From: Rhizobium sp. CF080
GTDB taxonomy: Bacteria > Pseudomonadota > Alphaproteobacteria > Rhizobiales > Rhizobiaceae
Assembly (NCBI RefSeq): GCF_000282095.2
Contig: NZ_AKKC02000004.1
Location: forward strand, 124,001 to 188,000
Direction: 5' to 3'
DNA: 64,000 nt
The notes beneath the pieces were generated by a model. It worked only from the letters and a program-made list of their open reading frames with translations, was not told the DNA's origin and ran no database searches. This document shows, in pieces, positions 44,906 to 54,529 of the stretch (its first letter is position 1; each line of letters opens with the position of its first letter). The translations under genes and the position numbers were made by a program.

Positions 44906-45669
44906 TGGCACGCTACTGTCTGATCGCAGCACTCGCCGCTTTCCTGCTCCTTGGCGGCTTCTGGCAACCTTATGATCCCGATGCCGTGGATATCCTTGCC
45001 CGTCATTCGGGCATGACGGCAGCGCACCTGCTCGGAACCGACCATCTCGGCCGCGACCTCCTGTCCCGCATCATGGCTGGCGGCTGGCGGACCGCCAGCG
45101 TCATCCTTTCTGTGGGTCTCATCGCTTTCACCGCCGGAACTTTCCTCGGCACCGCGGCCGCTGTCCTCGAAGGCTGGCGCGAGACGCTCATTCTCCGCTG
45201 CTGCGAATTCTTCATCATGGTGCCGACACTGATCATCGCGCTGACGGCAGCGGCGATCTTCGGGCTTTCACCGCTCAGCGCGGGCCTGGCGCTCGGTATT
45301 GCGGGTATAGGGCCGCATGCTCTGCTTGCGCATTCATTGAGCAAGCGCGTGCTCAGCCAGCCCTTCATTCTCGCCGCCCATAGCCTCGGCGTCTCATCGC
45401 CCCGGATGATCACCCGGCATATCCTACCAAACACATTGCCCCTGATGTTCGCCTACGTGGGGAACCAGGCAGGGATTGCAGTGGTCGCCTATGCGTCGCT
45501 CGCCTTTATCGGCCTCGGCGCCGATCCGTCAAAACCCGACTGGGGTTCGATGCTGTTCGAATACCGTATCTTCATCTTCGACCATCCCATGCTGATAGTA
45601 TGGCCAGGGGTGATGATCGCCGTGACAGTGTCCATGCTCAACTGGGTCTTCGACAATCCCGGAGAATAA
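44905..45669 (+). CDS. NikC/DppC-type ABC permease
   Basis: 254 residues, somewhat short for DppC. Landmarks: LLGTDHLGRDLLSRIMAGGW, ILAAHSLGVSSPRMITRHIL (EAA loop) and FIGLGADPSKPDWGSMLFEY. The TGATG junction with the previous gene implies coupling. The operon ends here and no ATPase gene follows; the next genes are on the other strand. The importer must borrow ATPases from elsewhere. Confidence 0.88.
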   Translation: MARYCLIAALAAFLLLGGFWQPYDPDAVDILARHSGMTAAHLLGTDHLGRDLLSRIMAGGWRTASVILSVGLIAFTAGTFLGTAAAVLEGWRETLILRCCEFFIMVPTLIIALTAAAIFGLSPLSAGLALGIAGIGPHALLAHSLSKRVLSQPFILAAHSLGVSSPRMITRHILPNTLPLMFAYVGNQAGIAVVAYASLAFIGLGADPSKPDWGSMLFEYRIFIFDHPMLIVWPGVMIAVTVSMLNWVFDNPGE

Positions 45670-45719
45670 GCGGAGTGCCAGGCACCCGACTGAAAAACCG
45701 GGCGTCGCAGAGACGAGTT

Positions 45720-46565
45720 TCAAGCCGCCTGGGATGTCTCGATCCTTGCCGCCTTTCGGGTAGCATGGATGAAGGCGAGCACGAAGACGATCGAGAGCAG
45801 GAGCACGATGGTCGGCGCAGGCGCGCTGTCGATGAAGAAGGACAGATAGACGCCAGTGAAGGAACCAACCGCCGCGATGATGACCGACATTATCAGCATC
45901 GTGCCGAACCGACGCGAAAGCAGGAAAGCGATGGCGCCGGGCGCAATCAGCATGGCTATCGCCATGATGATGCCGACCGCCTGCAGGGCAGCGACGATGG
46001 TCAGGGAGATGAGGCAGAGCAAGCCGTAGTGCAGCAGGTTGACCCGAAGCCCGACCGCCCTCGCCTGCGCCGGATCGAAGGCATGCAGTAGGAAGTCCTT
46101 CCACTTGATGCCTATGACGCCAGCGGTGAGCGCGGCTATGACCGCTGCCTCTCCGATGTCCGGCCAGGAGACACCGAGCATATCCCCGAACAGAATATGG
46201 TCGAGATGAACGTCCGACTGGATCTTGACGTATAGAACGAGACCGAGCGCGAACATCCCGGAGAACACGATGCCCATCACCGTATCCTGCTTGATGCGGC
46301 TGTTGTCCTTCACGAAGCCGGTGGCTATGGCGCAGAACATGCCGGCGATGAAGGCTCCGATCGCATAGGGGAAGCCGACGATATAGGCGATGACCACGCC
46401 GGGAAAGACCGCATGGGAGATGGCGTCGCCCATCAGCGACCACCCCTTGAGGACAAGGAAGCAGGAGAGCAGCGCCATCGGGATCGCCACCAGCACCGAG
46501 ATGACCAGCGCGTTGATCATGAAGTCGAACTGGAAGGGCATGAGAAGCGTGTCGATGAAACTCAT
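45720..46565 (-). CDS. sitD: Manganese/iron ABC transporter permease SitD
   Basis: 281 residues of the ABC-3 family, starting MSFIDTLLMPFQFDFMINAL, with FLVLKGWSLMGDAISHAVFP and AVGIIMAIAMLIAPGAIAFL. Overlaps sitC by four bases. It forms the heteromeric channel with SitC; last gene of sitABCD. Confidence 0.92.
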   Translation of the reverse strand: MSFIDTLLMPFQFDFMINALVISVLVAIPMALLSCFLVLKGWSLMGDAISHAVFPGVVIAYIVGFPYAIGAFIAGMFCAIATGFVKDNSRIKQDTVMGIVFSGMFALGLVLYVKIQSDVHLDHILFGDMLGVSWPDIGEAAVIAALTAGVIGIKWKDFLLHAFDPAQARAVGLRVNLLHYGLLCLISLTIVAALQAVGIIMAIAMLIAPGAIAFLLSRRFGTMLIMSVIIAAVGSFTGVYLSFFIDSAPAPTIVLLLSIVFVLAFIHATRKAARIETSQAA

Positions 46566-47419
46566 AGGTCGGCCTCCAGTGCCTGCGCCGCGCGACGGCG
46601 GGCCGCCAGCATTCCGTGCTTGGGAGCGCCCAGAAAAGCGATCAGGAAGATCGTGGTCTGGAGCACAACGATGATGCCGCCGGTCGCGCCATCGAGGAAG
46701 TAGCTTGCGTAGGCGCCGGTGAAGCTGGTCATCGTCCCGATCGCCACGGCGATGACCAACAGCCGCGGGAAACGGTCGGTGAGCAGATAGGCGGTCGCAC
46801 CGGGCGTGACGACCATGCAAATGACGAGGAACGCGCCGACGGTCTGAAGTGCCGCCACTGTCGAGGCCGACAACAACGTGAAAAACATGATCTTGAGCGC
46901 GGTCGGATTGAGGCCGATCGAGCGCGCATGGCTCTCGTCGAAGAAGGTGACCATCAGGTCCTTCCACTTGACCAGCAGGATGGCGAGCGAGACGAAACCG
47001 ATAATCGCAAGCTGGAGCGTATCCTCAGGCGTGATGGCAAGGATGTTGCCGAGCACGATCGTCTGGATGTTCACGGACATCGGCGACATCGAGACCATGA
47101 ACAGGCCGAGGCCGAAGAAGGACGAGAAGATGAGACCTATAATCGTGTCTTCCTTCAACTTGGTGCGCTGGTTGAGAAAGAGCATGGCGGCGGCGGCAAG
47201 GCCGCCCGAAAAGAAAGCCCCGATCGAGAAGGGAAGGCCAAGCATGTAGGCCCCGGCGACGCCCGGAACGATCGAATGTGAAAGCGCATCACCGATCAGC
47301 GACCAGCCTTTGAGCATCAGATAACAGGACAGGAACGCACAGACGCCGCCGACAAGGGCGGAGACCCACATGGCGTTCAGCATGTAGTCGTAGGTAAAGG
47401 GCTCGAGGAGACCAGCCAT
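46562..47419 (-). CDS. sitC: Manganese/iron ABC transporter permease SitC
   Basis: 285 residues of the ABC-3 family with CYLMLKGWSLIGDALSHSIV and QTVGAFLVICMVVTPGATAY. It overlaps sitB by one base and sitD by four. It is paralogous to SitD, typical of the Sit/Yfe-type two-permease systems in rhizobia. Confidence 0.92.
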   Translation of the reverse strand: MAGLLEPFTYDYMLNAMWVSALVGGVCAFLSCYLMLKGWSLIGDALSHSIVPGVAGAYMLGLPFSIGAFFSGGLAAAAMLFLNQRTKLKEDTIIGLIFSSFFGLGLFMVSMSPMSVNIQTIVLGNILAITPEDTLQLAIIGFVSLAILLVKWKDLMVTFFDESHARSIGLNPTALKIMFFTLLSASTVAALQTVGAFLVICMVVTPGATAYLLTDRFPRLLVIAVAIGTMTSFTGAYASYFLDGATGGIIVVLQTTIFLIAFLGAPKHGMLAARRRAAQALEADL

Positions 47420-48324
47420 CAGTTCGCCCCCCCATTGCCCTGTTCGGGCGGGCGTGCTGTCGCCTTGCCACCCTGCAGGATGAGCGGGCGCTCGTCGTCT
47501 GTGAAGACGCCGACCGGTGTAGGTTTGCCGCCGCTCGCCTCATTCAGCACGAAGTGACGGAGAACCCCGCCAAAGGTCTGCTCGAGGTTTTCCTGGGTAA
47601 ATGTCTCGACGGTCGGTCCGTAGGCGAGAACGGTGCCCTTGATCAGAATGGTGCGGTCGCAGAATTCCGGCACGCTGCCCAGATTGTGGGTCGAGACAAG
47701 CATCACCCGGCCCTCGTCGCGCAACTCCCGAAGGAGCTTGACGATCTGATCCTCGGTCTTGACATCGACGCCCGTGAAGGGCTCGTCCAGAAGGATTATC
47801 CGCCCATCCTGCGCAAGGGCACGTGCAAGGAAGACGCGCTTCTTCTGGCCGCCGGAAAGCTCGCCGATCTGGCGCTTGCGGAACTCGCTCATACCGACGC
47901 GGGCAAGCGCCTTCGAGACGGCCTCTCGGTCGGCCGCCCTCGGAATCCGCATCATACCCATGTGACCGTAACGGCCCATCATGACCACGTCTTCGACCAA
48001 AACCGGAAAATTCCAATCGACCTCTTCCGATTGCGGCACATAGGCGACGAGATTCTTGCGGAGCGCTTCCTCGACCGACATGCCAAGCACCCGAATCTCG
48101 CCTCTGGCGAGCCGGACAAAGCCCATGATCGACTTGAACAAGGTCGATTTGCCGGAGCCGTTGACCCCGACAAGTGCTGTGATTGTGCCGGTCGGGATCT
48201 GGAAGCTCACATCCCGAAGCGCCGTGTGGCCATTGCGGTAGGTGACAGTGGCGCCCCTGACCGCAATGCCTGACCCCGCATCCGAAGACGCAAGGCGGAC
48301 GAGGTTGTCGACAGAGGCTGTCAC
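47419..48324 (-). CDS. sitB: Manganese/iron ABC transporter ATP-binding protein SitB
   Basis: 301 residues with Walker [14 protein letters not shown], signature [15 protein letters not shown] and Walker [13 protein letters not shown]. The C-terminal extension ([20 protein letters not shown] and on) is common to SitB proteins. It overlaps sitA by four bases. Confidence 0.93.
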   Translation of the reverse strand: MTASVDNLVRLASSDAGSGIAVRGATVTYRNGHTALRDVSFQIPTGTITALVGVNGSGKSTLFKSIMGFVRLARGEIRVLGMSVEEALRKNLVAYVPQSEEVDWNFPVLVEDVVMMGRYGHMGMMRIPRAADREAVSKALARVGMSEFRKRQIGELSGGQKKRVFLARALAQDGRIILLDEPFTGVDVKTEDQIVKLLRELRDEGRVMLVSTHNLGSVPEFCDRTILIKGTVLAYGPTVETFTQENLEQTFGGVLRHFVLNEASGGKPTPVGVFTDDERPLILQGGKATARPPEQGNGGAN

Positions 48325-49229
48325 TGGCTGAGTCCCTTGGCGATTGTGTCCGACGTCACCCGCAGCAGATCGATATAGGTAGGCACTTTACCATCGGCCT
48401 CGGTCAGCGAGTCAACATAGAGGACGCCGCCATATCTGGCCCCTGTCTCGCGGGCGACCTGTTCGGCAGGCGCCGACGAGATCGTGCTCTCGGAGAAGAC
48501 GACCGCGATCTTGTTCTTGCGAACCGCGTCAATCACCTTGCGGACCTGCTGTGGCGTGCCCTGCTGGTCCGCATTGATCGGCCAGAGATAGAGTTCCTTC
48601 AGCCCGAAGTCGCGAGCGAGATAGGAGAAGGCACCCTCGCTCGAAACCAGCCAGCGCTTTCCTTCCGGAACCTTGGCGAGTTCGGCCTTGATCGGCTCGA
48701 TCGCTGCCGTGATCTTCGCCTTGTAGGCGTTGGCATTGGTCTTGTAGACCTCGGCATTTTTCGGATCATGCTTCACGAAGGCGTCGCGGATGTTGTCGAC
48801 ATAGATCAGGGCCGCGGTGGGCGACATCCAGGCATGCGGGTTCGGTTTGCCGGTATAGGGACCTTCGGCGATGCCCATCGGCTCAACGCCCTCCGAAACG
48901 ACGACACCCGGCACATTCTTCAGATTCTGGAAGAACCTCTCGAACCAGAGTTCGAGATTGAGGCCGTTCCAGAGGATCAGTTGCGCGCCCTGCGCCCGCC
49001 GTATGTCGCCAGGGGTCGGTTGATAATTGTGGATCTCTGCGCCGGGCTTGGTGATCGACTCCACCGTCGCGGCGTCGCCGGCGACGTTCTTGGCGATATC
49101 GGCAATGACCGTGAAGGTCGTAACCGCCTTGAATTTCTCCTGAGCGGAAGCCGGCACCGCTGTCAGCATAGCCGCGAATGCCGCCCCAATCATTCCGGCC
49201 AAAACCGACCGCCTTATCCCATCCGGCAT
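48321..49229 (-). CDS. sitA: Manganese/iron ABC transporter substrate-binding protein SitA
   Basis: 302 residues, cluster A-I binding protein with a signal peptide ending near VPASAQ. Metal ligands are visible: His in [11 protein letters not shown], His in [10 protein letters not shown], Glu in [16 protein letters not shown] and Asp in [10 protein letters not shown]. The start MPDGIRR at 49229 has AAGGAGATACAT directly before it. SitABCD imports Mn(II), and possibly Fe(II), in rhizobia and is repressed by Mur. Confidence 0.93.
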   Translation of the reverse strand: MPDGIRRSVLAGMIGAAFAAMLTAVPASAQEKFKAVTTFTVIADIAKNVAGDAATVESITKPGAEIHNYQPTPGDIRRAQGAQLILWNGLNLELWFERFFQNLKNVPGVVVSEGVEPMGIAEGPYTGKPNPHAWMSPTAALIYVDNIRDAFVKHDPKNAEVYKTNANAYKAKITAAIEPIKAELAKVPEGKRWLVSSEGAFSYLARDFGLKELYLWPINADQQGTPQQVRKVIDAVRKNKIAVVFSESTISSAPAEQVARETGARYGGVLYVDSLTEADGKVPTYIDLLRVTSDTIAKGLSQ

Positions 49230-49249
49230 ATGTATCTCCTTATTGCTAT

Positions 49250-49359
49250 TGCGACTGAATTGCATTCATCGGGCGTATCTCTCCTCCTTGCAATTCCGAG
49301 CCATTGCAAAGGCGTGACGACCATCACTTCCCTTATTCTGCAAATGCGAATGAATTGCA
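49250..49359. promoter_or_regulatory. Candidate Mur boxes upstream of sitA
   Basis: TGCGACTGAATTGCA (49250-49264) and TGCGAATGAATTGCA (49345-49359) differ at one base and match the TGCAAAT-NN-ATTTGCA-like sites of the manganese regulator Mur. A further TTGCAA pair lies between them (49288-49309). They begin 21 bp upstream of the sitA start, so Mn-dependent repression of sitABCD is likely. The rest of the gap to about 49520 shows no gene. Confidence 0.7.
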
Positions 49360-49522
49360 ACAAGGATTCGACAGGACGATGAGCATCCGCAACTCGGCAC
49401 CGTCGAATATTACCGGCAGTGCGCCATTGCACCGGTGGGATTTGACGGAGAGTTCAGCATCAGCCAGCGTCGAGCACGACGCCTGGGTTGGTGGCCTGGA
49501 GGTGCAAAGTCACTGTCGCAGA

Positions 49523-49939
49523 TCAAGAAACTGTGCGCGCCGGTGGCTTTCGGCTGGCGCGTGACCGTCGGCCGTCGATCCATCTCATTGCGGGCGTGAC
49601 CGCGATACCGTGGACGACAATTGAAACAAGGACGATGAGGAGGACCGTGGCCCAGACGGTTTGGATATTCTCGAATTCGGCGTGGCCGGTCGCGTAGGCA
49701 AGATAGTAGATCGACCCCAGGCCTCTGATGAAGATTTCGGTCATCCGCTCCGTAAATTCCCCGTTCTCGAGGGGATTGAACAGCGGCAGAAACGGGTAAG
49801 GCGACCATGCAAGCAATGCCCCGATAGCCAGGCAGGCAATCGGAAGCGACAATGGAAGCCTTTTCATCACCATCGGCAACCAGGCCGTCAAAAGCACGAC
49901 AACGCCCAGGATGGTAAGGGTGACGATATAAAGGTCCAT
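49523..49939 (-). pseudogene. Cation:proton antiporter remnant with in-frame internal deletion
   Basis: A 138-residue frame. Residues 1-68 (MDLYIVTLTILGVVVLLTAW and FNPLENGEFTERMTEI) are the N-terminal two helices of a CPA1-type Na+/H+ antiporter. Residues 69-138 (FIRGLGSIYYLAYATGHAEF, IVLVSIVVHGIAVTPAMRWI) are its C-terminal end, where GIRGxGSxYYL is the usual last-but-two motif. The roughly 250 residues normally in between, including the ion-binding Asp helices, are missing without a frameshift. A good ribosome-binding site (AAGAAGGAG) remains, so a short protein may still be made. Confidence 0.75.
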
Positions 49940-50077
49940 TCACTCCTTCTTCCCGATGATCATGCCTTCTAAGCTTTGGCTGGCGATGGGCGTGTTCAAC
50001 GACAAGCCGGCTCAATGATTCTCTGGCGATCAAAACTCCGCAGCTCGCTCCTTGTCCGATCCGGGGGCAGGTGCGGT

Positions 50078-50971
50078 TCAGCGCTGGTCGAACGGCGAGA
50101 CTGCGGCGCGGATAAAATCGACGAGTTTCTGCGAGGCGAGCGACGGCGGACGCCCGCTCGGCGTCAGCAGCCAGACATCCATGAAAGTTTCCGGCAGCAG
50201 TGCCCGCCGCACAAGCCGGTCCTCGGAATAGCCGAGCCCCACGAAGGGTGGCACGATCGACACCCCGACGCCGTTCGCCACGAAGCTGCATGCGGTTTCC
50301 GACAATGGCACCTCGATGCGGTTGCGCTTCTGCACACCCTTCAGCTGAAACGCCCGGTCGATCGTCATCAGCGAGCAATCGTCACGGAACAGCGAGATGA
50401 ACGCTTCGTTGCGCAGGTCGTCGATCTCGATCACCTGTTTTGCAGTGAGCGGATGATCGGACGGCAGGATGCAGACCATGCTGAAGCGCATGATGACTTC
50501 GGCGTGGACATTCGGATGATCGAAGGGCAGCACGCTGAGCCCGATATCGATCTGCCCGGCTGCGACCAATTCGCCGATTCTGGGCGACGTCTTGCTCTGC
50601 AGCGTGAAATGGATGTCCGGCTGTTCGGCAAGAAACGGCGAAAGCGCCTGCGAGAGATAGAGCGTGGCGAGCGCCGGAGGCGCCGCGATGGTCACCTCCC
50701 CCCATTCGCGGTTGCGAACCGCCTCAGCCAGCCGGGCGATCCTTTTGGTGCCGGAAAACATCCGCTCCACTTCGACCGCCAGCATGCGGGCTTCGAGAGT
50801 CGGCACGAGACGCCCGCCGCTGCGGGTAAAAAGCTGGAAGCCGCAGGTTTCCGAAAAGCTCTTCAGCAGCTTGCTGACCGCTGGCTGCGAGATGCCGAGC
50901 TTTTCGCCGGCAAGCGTCACCGATCCGGTCTCGATCGTCGTGTGGAATGCTTCCAGCTGTCTGATATTCAT
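50078..50971 (-). CDS. LysR-family transcriptional regulator
   Basis: 297 residues starting MNIRQLEAFHTTIETGSVTL, followed by AGEKLGISQPAVSKLLKSFS, the LysR helix-turn-helix. The effector domain has DIGLSVLPFDHPNVHAEVIM and ANGVGVSIVPPFVG. Related regulators govern opine or amino-acid catabolism. Divergent from the peptide-binding-protein / D-amino-acid dehydrogenase / RidA group, which it probably controls. Confidence 0.88.
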   Translation of the reverse strand: MNIRQLEAFHTTIETGSVTLAGEKLGISQPAVSKLLKSFSETCGFQLFTRSGGRLVPTLEARMLAVEVERMFSGTKRIARLAEAVRNREWGEVTIAAPPALATLYLSQALSPFLAEQPDIHFTLQSKTSPRIGELVAAGQIDIGLSVLPFDHPNVHAEVIMRFSMVCILPSDHPLTAKQVIEIDDLRNEAFISLFRDDCSLMTIDRAFQLKGVQKRNRIEVPLSETACSFVANGVGVSIVPPFVGLGYSEDRLVRRALLPETFMDVWLLTPSGRPPSLASQKLVDFIRAAVSPFDQR

Positions 50972-51259
50972 GGCCGACCGGGTCCCTTCATGCTGCGCTT
51001 CCAACATGAGTTTTGGTTATAATGATGGGAGAACAAGCTATTTGACAATCATATTGGCAACGGGCTTTATCACGCAAGCGATACCGGTTGCACCACCTGA
51101 CCCCGCGAAGCGGGCCAGAAAAAGCGCCGCCATCCGGCATCATGAAAATTCTCTACGGGGCAGATCTGTCCGGCGGACGGTCTCCATCGAGACCGGCTGA
51201 AGCTTGACCATACGAAGGCTGCGGCAAGTGGCCATAATCAATGAAGGGAACGAAGACAC

Positions 51260-52864
51260 ATGAAGAAAATCATCGGCCTGTCCATCCTCGGCCTGATGGC
51301 GGCAGCACCCGTCAATGCCGCGATGCTTTCGGTCTGCATCGAAGGGTCGCCCGAAGTCTTCAACCCACAACTCACCAGCAACGGCACCACGTCCTACGTG
51401 CTCGGCCAGATCTATGACGGCCTCATCTCGGTAAAGCCCGGCTCTTCGGAGATCGAGCCTGCGCTCGCTGAAAGCTGGGCCGTCTCCGCCGACGCCAGGA
51501 CCTACACTTTCAAGCTGCGCCACGGCGTGAAGTGGCAGTCCAACAGCCTGTTCACCCCGACCCGCGAATTCAATGCCGATGACGTGATGTTCACCTTCGA
51601 GCGGATGATGAGGAAGGATCACCCCTACGCCAAGGTCAACGGTGGCAGCTTCATCACCTTCAACACAAAACTCGCCGACGCGCTGGAGGGGATCAAGAAG
51701 ATCGACGACTATACCGTCGCCTTCACGCTGAAGAGTCCACTCGCACCCTTCATCGGCATCATGGCTCACCAGTCCCTGGCAATCACTTCGGGCGAATATG
51801 CCGACGCGCTCTCCAAGGCCGGGAAGCCGGAGCTGATCGACCGTGAACCGATCGGCACCGGCCCGTTCCAGCTCCAGGCCTATCAGCAGGATGCCGTCGT
51901 TCGCCTCATTCCCTTCAAGGACACCTGGGGTGCGGCAATCAAGAACCCTGCCCGCACGCCGATGGTTGATGGCGTTGTCATGGCGATCAGCGCCGACGCA
52001 TCCGTCCGGCTGCAACGGGCTCTTGCCGGCGAATGCCAGATCGCGCTTTACCCCAACCTTGCCGACCGCCAGATGATCGAGAAGAGCCCGAACCTCAATC
52101 TCGTCCAGACGCCGGTTGCCTCCGTCGGCTTCATCACGTTCAATTTCAAGGACGACAAGTTCAAGGACAGGCGCGTCCGCGAGGCGCTCGCGCATGCGAT
52201 CAACATCAAGCCGCTGGTCGATCTCGTCTATGACGGCATGGGCACGGTGACCGGCGCCATCATTCCGCCCTCGCTCTGGGGTTACGACAAGGATGTCGGC
52301 GCCTACAGCTACGACCCGCAACTGGCAAGGAAGTTGCTCGCCGAAGCCGGATTCCCGAACGGCCTGTCGACCCAACTCTGGGCCGTCCCCGTCTCGCGTC
52401 CCTACATGCCAAACGGCCGCCGCGCCGCCGAGATCATCCAGGAAGACTGGTCGAAGATTGGCGTCAAGGCCGAGGTCGTCTCCTATGAATGGGGCGAGTA
52501 CATCACTCGCGCCCGCAATGGCGAAGCGCAGGTCGGCATGTTCGGCGGCATTTACGACTTCCCGGATCCGAGCCAGATCCCGAACAACTATTTTACCTGC
52601 GATTCCGCCGGAAAGCCGAGCCCGTCCAATATCGGCGCCTGGTGCGACAAGGAATTCAACGCGCTGATGAACGATGCCGGCACGATCACCGATCAGGCCA
52701 AGCGCATCGAGATCTATAAAAAAGCGCAGGAAGAATTCCATGCGGAAGTTCCGGCCGTGGTCCTCGGCGGCGCCGATACGATCACCGCGGTTGCCAAGAA
52801 CGTCAAAGGATATTCCCCGGCAATCTTCGGCACCAGCCGCCTTTCCGGCGTGACCGTGGAATAA
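51260..52864 (+). CDS. Dipeptide-type ABC binding protein, orphan (DppA-like)
   Basis: 534 residues, SBP_bac_5 family, signal peptide ending near APVNAA, followed by LSVCIEGSPEVFNPQLTSNG, which resembles the DppA N-terminus. It includes FTPTREFNADDVMFTFERMM and the C-terminal VAKNVKGYSPAIFGTSRLSG. No permease or ATPase gene follows intact; a permease tail remains at 55868-55981. It probably supplies D-amino-acid-containing dipeptides or D-amino acids to a transporter elsewhere, given the dehydrogenase just downstream. Confidence 0.88.
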   Translation: MKKIIGLSILGLMAAAPVNAAMLSVCIEGSPEVFNPQLTSNGTTSYVLGQIYDGLISVKPGSSEIEPALAESWAVSADARTYTFKLRHGVKWQSNSLFTPTREFNADDVMFTFERMMRKDHPYAKVNGGSFITFNTKLADALEGIKKIDDYTVAFTLKSPLAPFIGIMAHQSLAITSGEYADALSKAGKPELIDREPIGTGPFQLQAYQQDAVVRLIPFKDTWGAAIKNPARTPMVDGVVMAISADASVRLQRALAGECQIALYPNLADRQMIEKSPNLNLVQTPVASVGFITFNFKDDKFKDRRVREALAHAINIKPLVDLVYDGMGTVTGAIIPPSLWGYDKDVGAYSYDPQLARKLLAEAGFPNGLSTQLWAVPVSRPYMPNGRRAAEIIQEDWSKIGVKAEVVSYEWGEYITRARNGEAQVGMFGGIYDFPDPSQIPNNYFTCDSAGKPSPSNIGAWCDKEFNALMNDAGTITDQAKRIEIYKKAQEEFHAEVPAVVLGGADTITAVAKNVKGYSPAIFGTSRLSGVTVE

Positions 52865-52872
52865 GCTTTCGG

Positions 52873-52896
52873 CGCCGGCGGCTCATACAGCCGGCG
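52873..52896 (+). terminator. Intercistronic hairpin after the DppA-like gene
   Basis: CGCCGGC and GCCGGCG form a perfect 7-bp stem with a 10-base loop, starting 9 bases after the binding-protein stop and before the dehydrogenase gene. It likely tunes expression of the two cistrons. Confidence 0.5.
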
Positions 52897-52924
52897 TTCC
52901 TCGATTGAAATGCAGGAAAAAGAA

Positions 52925-54034
52925 ATGCGTGTTTTGATCATCGGTGCCGGCATTCTCGGCGCCAGCACCGCCTATCATCTTGCCCGCGAGGGCGTAGAAG
53001 TCGAAATCGTCGACGAAGCCCATCAGGGCAAGGCGACCATGGCAGGTGCGGGCATCGTCTGCCCCTGGGCCACCAAGGCCGACGAGCCGGACTGGTATGG
53101 CATGTATGCCGCCGGTGCCCGCTTCTACGACAGCCTTATCGCCGGTCTGCAGGCGAAGGGCGAGACCAATCTCGGATACGGAAAGGTCGGCGCGCTGGTG
53201 GTTGCCGAAGACCGCGTGGAATTCGACGCTGCGGCAGAACGCGTCGCCCGCCGCGTCAAGGATGCCCCGGAAGCCGGCGAGGTTCGCCACCTGACGCCGG
53301 CCGAGGCGCGCACCCTCTTCCCGCCGCTTCGCGACGATCTCGACGCGATCCACATTCCGGGCGCTGCCCGTGTCGATGCCCGCTTGCTCTCTGCCGCAAT
53401 GGTGCGCGCCGCCGTCGCCATGGGCGCAAAATTCCGCAGCGATTACGTGACGCTGAAACTCGATGGCGACCGCACCCGCTGCCTCGACAGCAACGGCGCG
53501 GTGATCGAGGCGGACGAGATCATCGTCACCGCCGGTGCCTGGGCATCGCAGATCCTGCGCCCGCTCGGCCTCACCCATCCGGTCGTGCCGCAGAAGGGGC
53601 AAATCATCCACCTGCGCCTGCCCGGTGTCGCAACCGCCAAATGGCCGGTCCTCCTGCCAATGAGCAGCCACTACATGCTCGCCTTCGACGATTCCCGCGT
53701 GGTGATCGGCGCGACCCGCGAGAACAATTCCGGTTTCGACTACCGCGTCACTGCAGCCGGTGAATACGAGGTTCTCGGCGCCGGCCTCAGGATCGCGCCG
53801 GGCCTTGCCAATGCGACGCTGATCGAAACCCGCATCGGCTTCCGCCCCGCCGGCGAGACGATGAACCCGATCCTCGGCCGTGTCCCCGGTATCGCAAACC
53901 TGACGCTCGGCAACGGTCTCGGCGCCGGCGGCCTGACGATCGGCCCGTTCGCAGGTGCGCAGCTTGCCAAGGTCGTGACCGGACAGGCGACGGATATTCC
54001 GCTCGATCGCTACGCTCCCGAGGGCCGCGGCTAA
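52925..54034 (+). CDS. FAD-dependent D-amino-acid dehydrogenase/oxidase (DAO family)
   Basis: 369 residues with the FAD motif RVLIIGAGILGASTAYHLAR, the DAO-family loop TMAGAGIVCPWATKADEPDW, and the C-terminal GNGLGAGGLTIGPFAG that closes the flavin site. It oxidises D-amino acids (or glycine/sarcosine-like amines) to imino acids, which RidA next door would hydrolyse. The start at 52925 has AGGAA at good spacing; MQEKEM at 52910 is an alternative. Confidence 0.87.
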   Translation: MRVLIIGAGILGASTAYHLAREGVEVEIVDEAHQGKATMAGAGIVCPWATKADEPDWYGMYAAGARFYDSLIAGLQAKGETNLGYGKVGALVVAEDRVEFDAAAERVARRVKDAPEAGEVRHLTPAEARTLFPPLRDDLDAIHIPGAARVDARLLSAAMVRAAVAMGAKFRSDYVTLKLDGDRTRCLDSNGAVIEADEIIVTAGAWASQILRPLGLTHPVVPQKGQIIHLRLPGVATAKWPVLLPMSSHYMLAFDDSRVVIGATRENNSGFDYRVTAAGEYEVLGAGLRIAPGLANATLIETRIGFRPAGETMNPILGRVPGIANLTLGNGLGAGGLTIGPFAGAQLAKVVTGQATDIPLDRYAPEGRG

Positions 54035-54118
54035 GAACCAGAGCCCTTCCAATCATCACCACCGACCTGCCGCGACAACGCGGCGGGCTAACTCCCCCAT
54101 TGTCAAAGGAATACCACG

Positions 54119-54469
54119 ATGATCAAACGTCACCGCAAGCACCGCATCATGCACGGCGCCGTCGAACACAACGGCGTGCTCTATCTCGGCGGCCACGCCG
54201 CCGGCGACATCTCGGTCGGCATGAAGGAACAGACCCAGCAGACCTGCGCCAAGCTCGACGAAGTGCTGGCCGAGTGCGGCTCCGACAAGCACCATATCCT
54301 CTCGGCCCGTATCTACCTCTCCGACATGTCCGGCAAGGAAGCGATGAACGAAGCCTGGCTCGAATGGATCGATGGCGACGACCTGCCTTCCCGCGCGACG
54401 ATCGGCGTGGCCGACCTCGGCGACCCGAAGCGGCTGATCGAGATCGTCCTGATTGCCGCCAGGAAATAA
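54119..54469 (+). CDS. RidA family enamine/imine deaminase
   Basis: 116 residues: MHGAVEHNGVLYLGGHAAGD, IYLSDMSGKEAMNEAWLEWI and LPSRATIGVADLGDPKRLIE match RidA/YjgF folds, with the conserved Arg in LPSRATIGV and Gly in YLGGHA. RidA proteins hydrolyse reactive imines; it fits directly after the D-amino-acid dehydrogenase, which makes imino acids. Confidence 0.88.
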   Translation: MIKRHRKHRIMHGAVEHNGVLYLGGHAAGDISVGMKEQTQQTCAKLDEVLAECGSDKHHILSARIYLSDMSGKEAMNEAWLEWIDGDDLPSRATIGVADLGDPKRLIEIVLIAARK

Positions 54470-54480
54470 GGTGGCCAAGA

Positions 54481-54502
54481 CGGGCGGGCTGAGGCTCGCC
54501 CG
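54481..54502 (+). terminator. Terminator hairpin after the RidA gene
   Basis: CGGGCGGGC and GCTCGCCCG form a 9-bp stem with one G-U pair and a TGAG loop, 11 bases after the RidA stop, followed by CTTT. It likely ends the binding-protein/dehydrogenase/RidA transcript. Confidence 0.65.
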
Positions 54503-54529
54503 ACTGCTTTGACGGACTGGAAAACGGAT

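Noticed and set aside
51140..52741. A 533-residue open frame on the minus strand
   Set aside because: Antisense to the DppA-like gene, which has a signal peptide and family motifs; no domain on the other strand.
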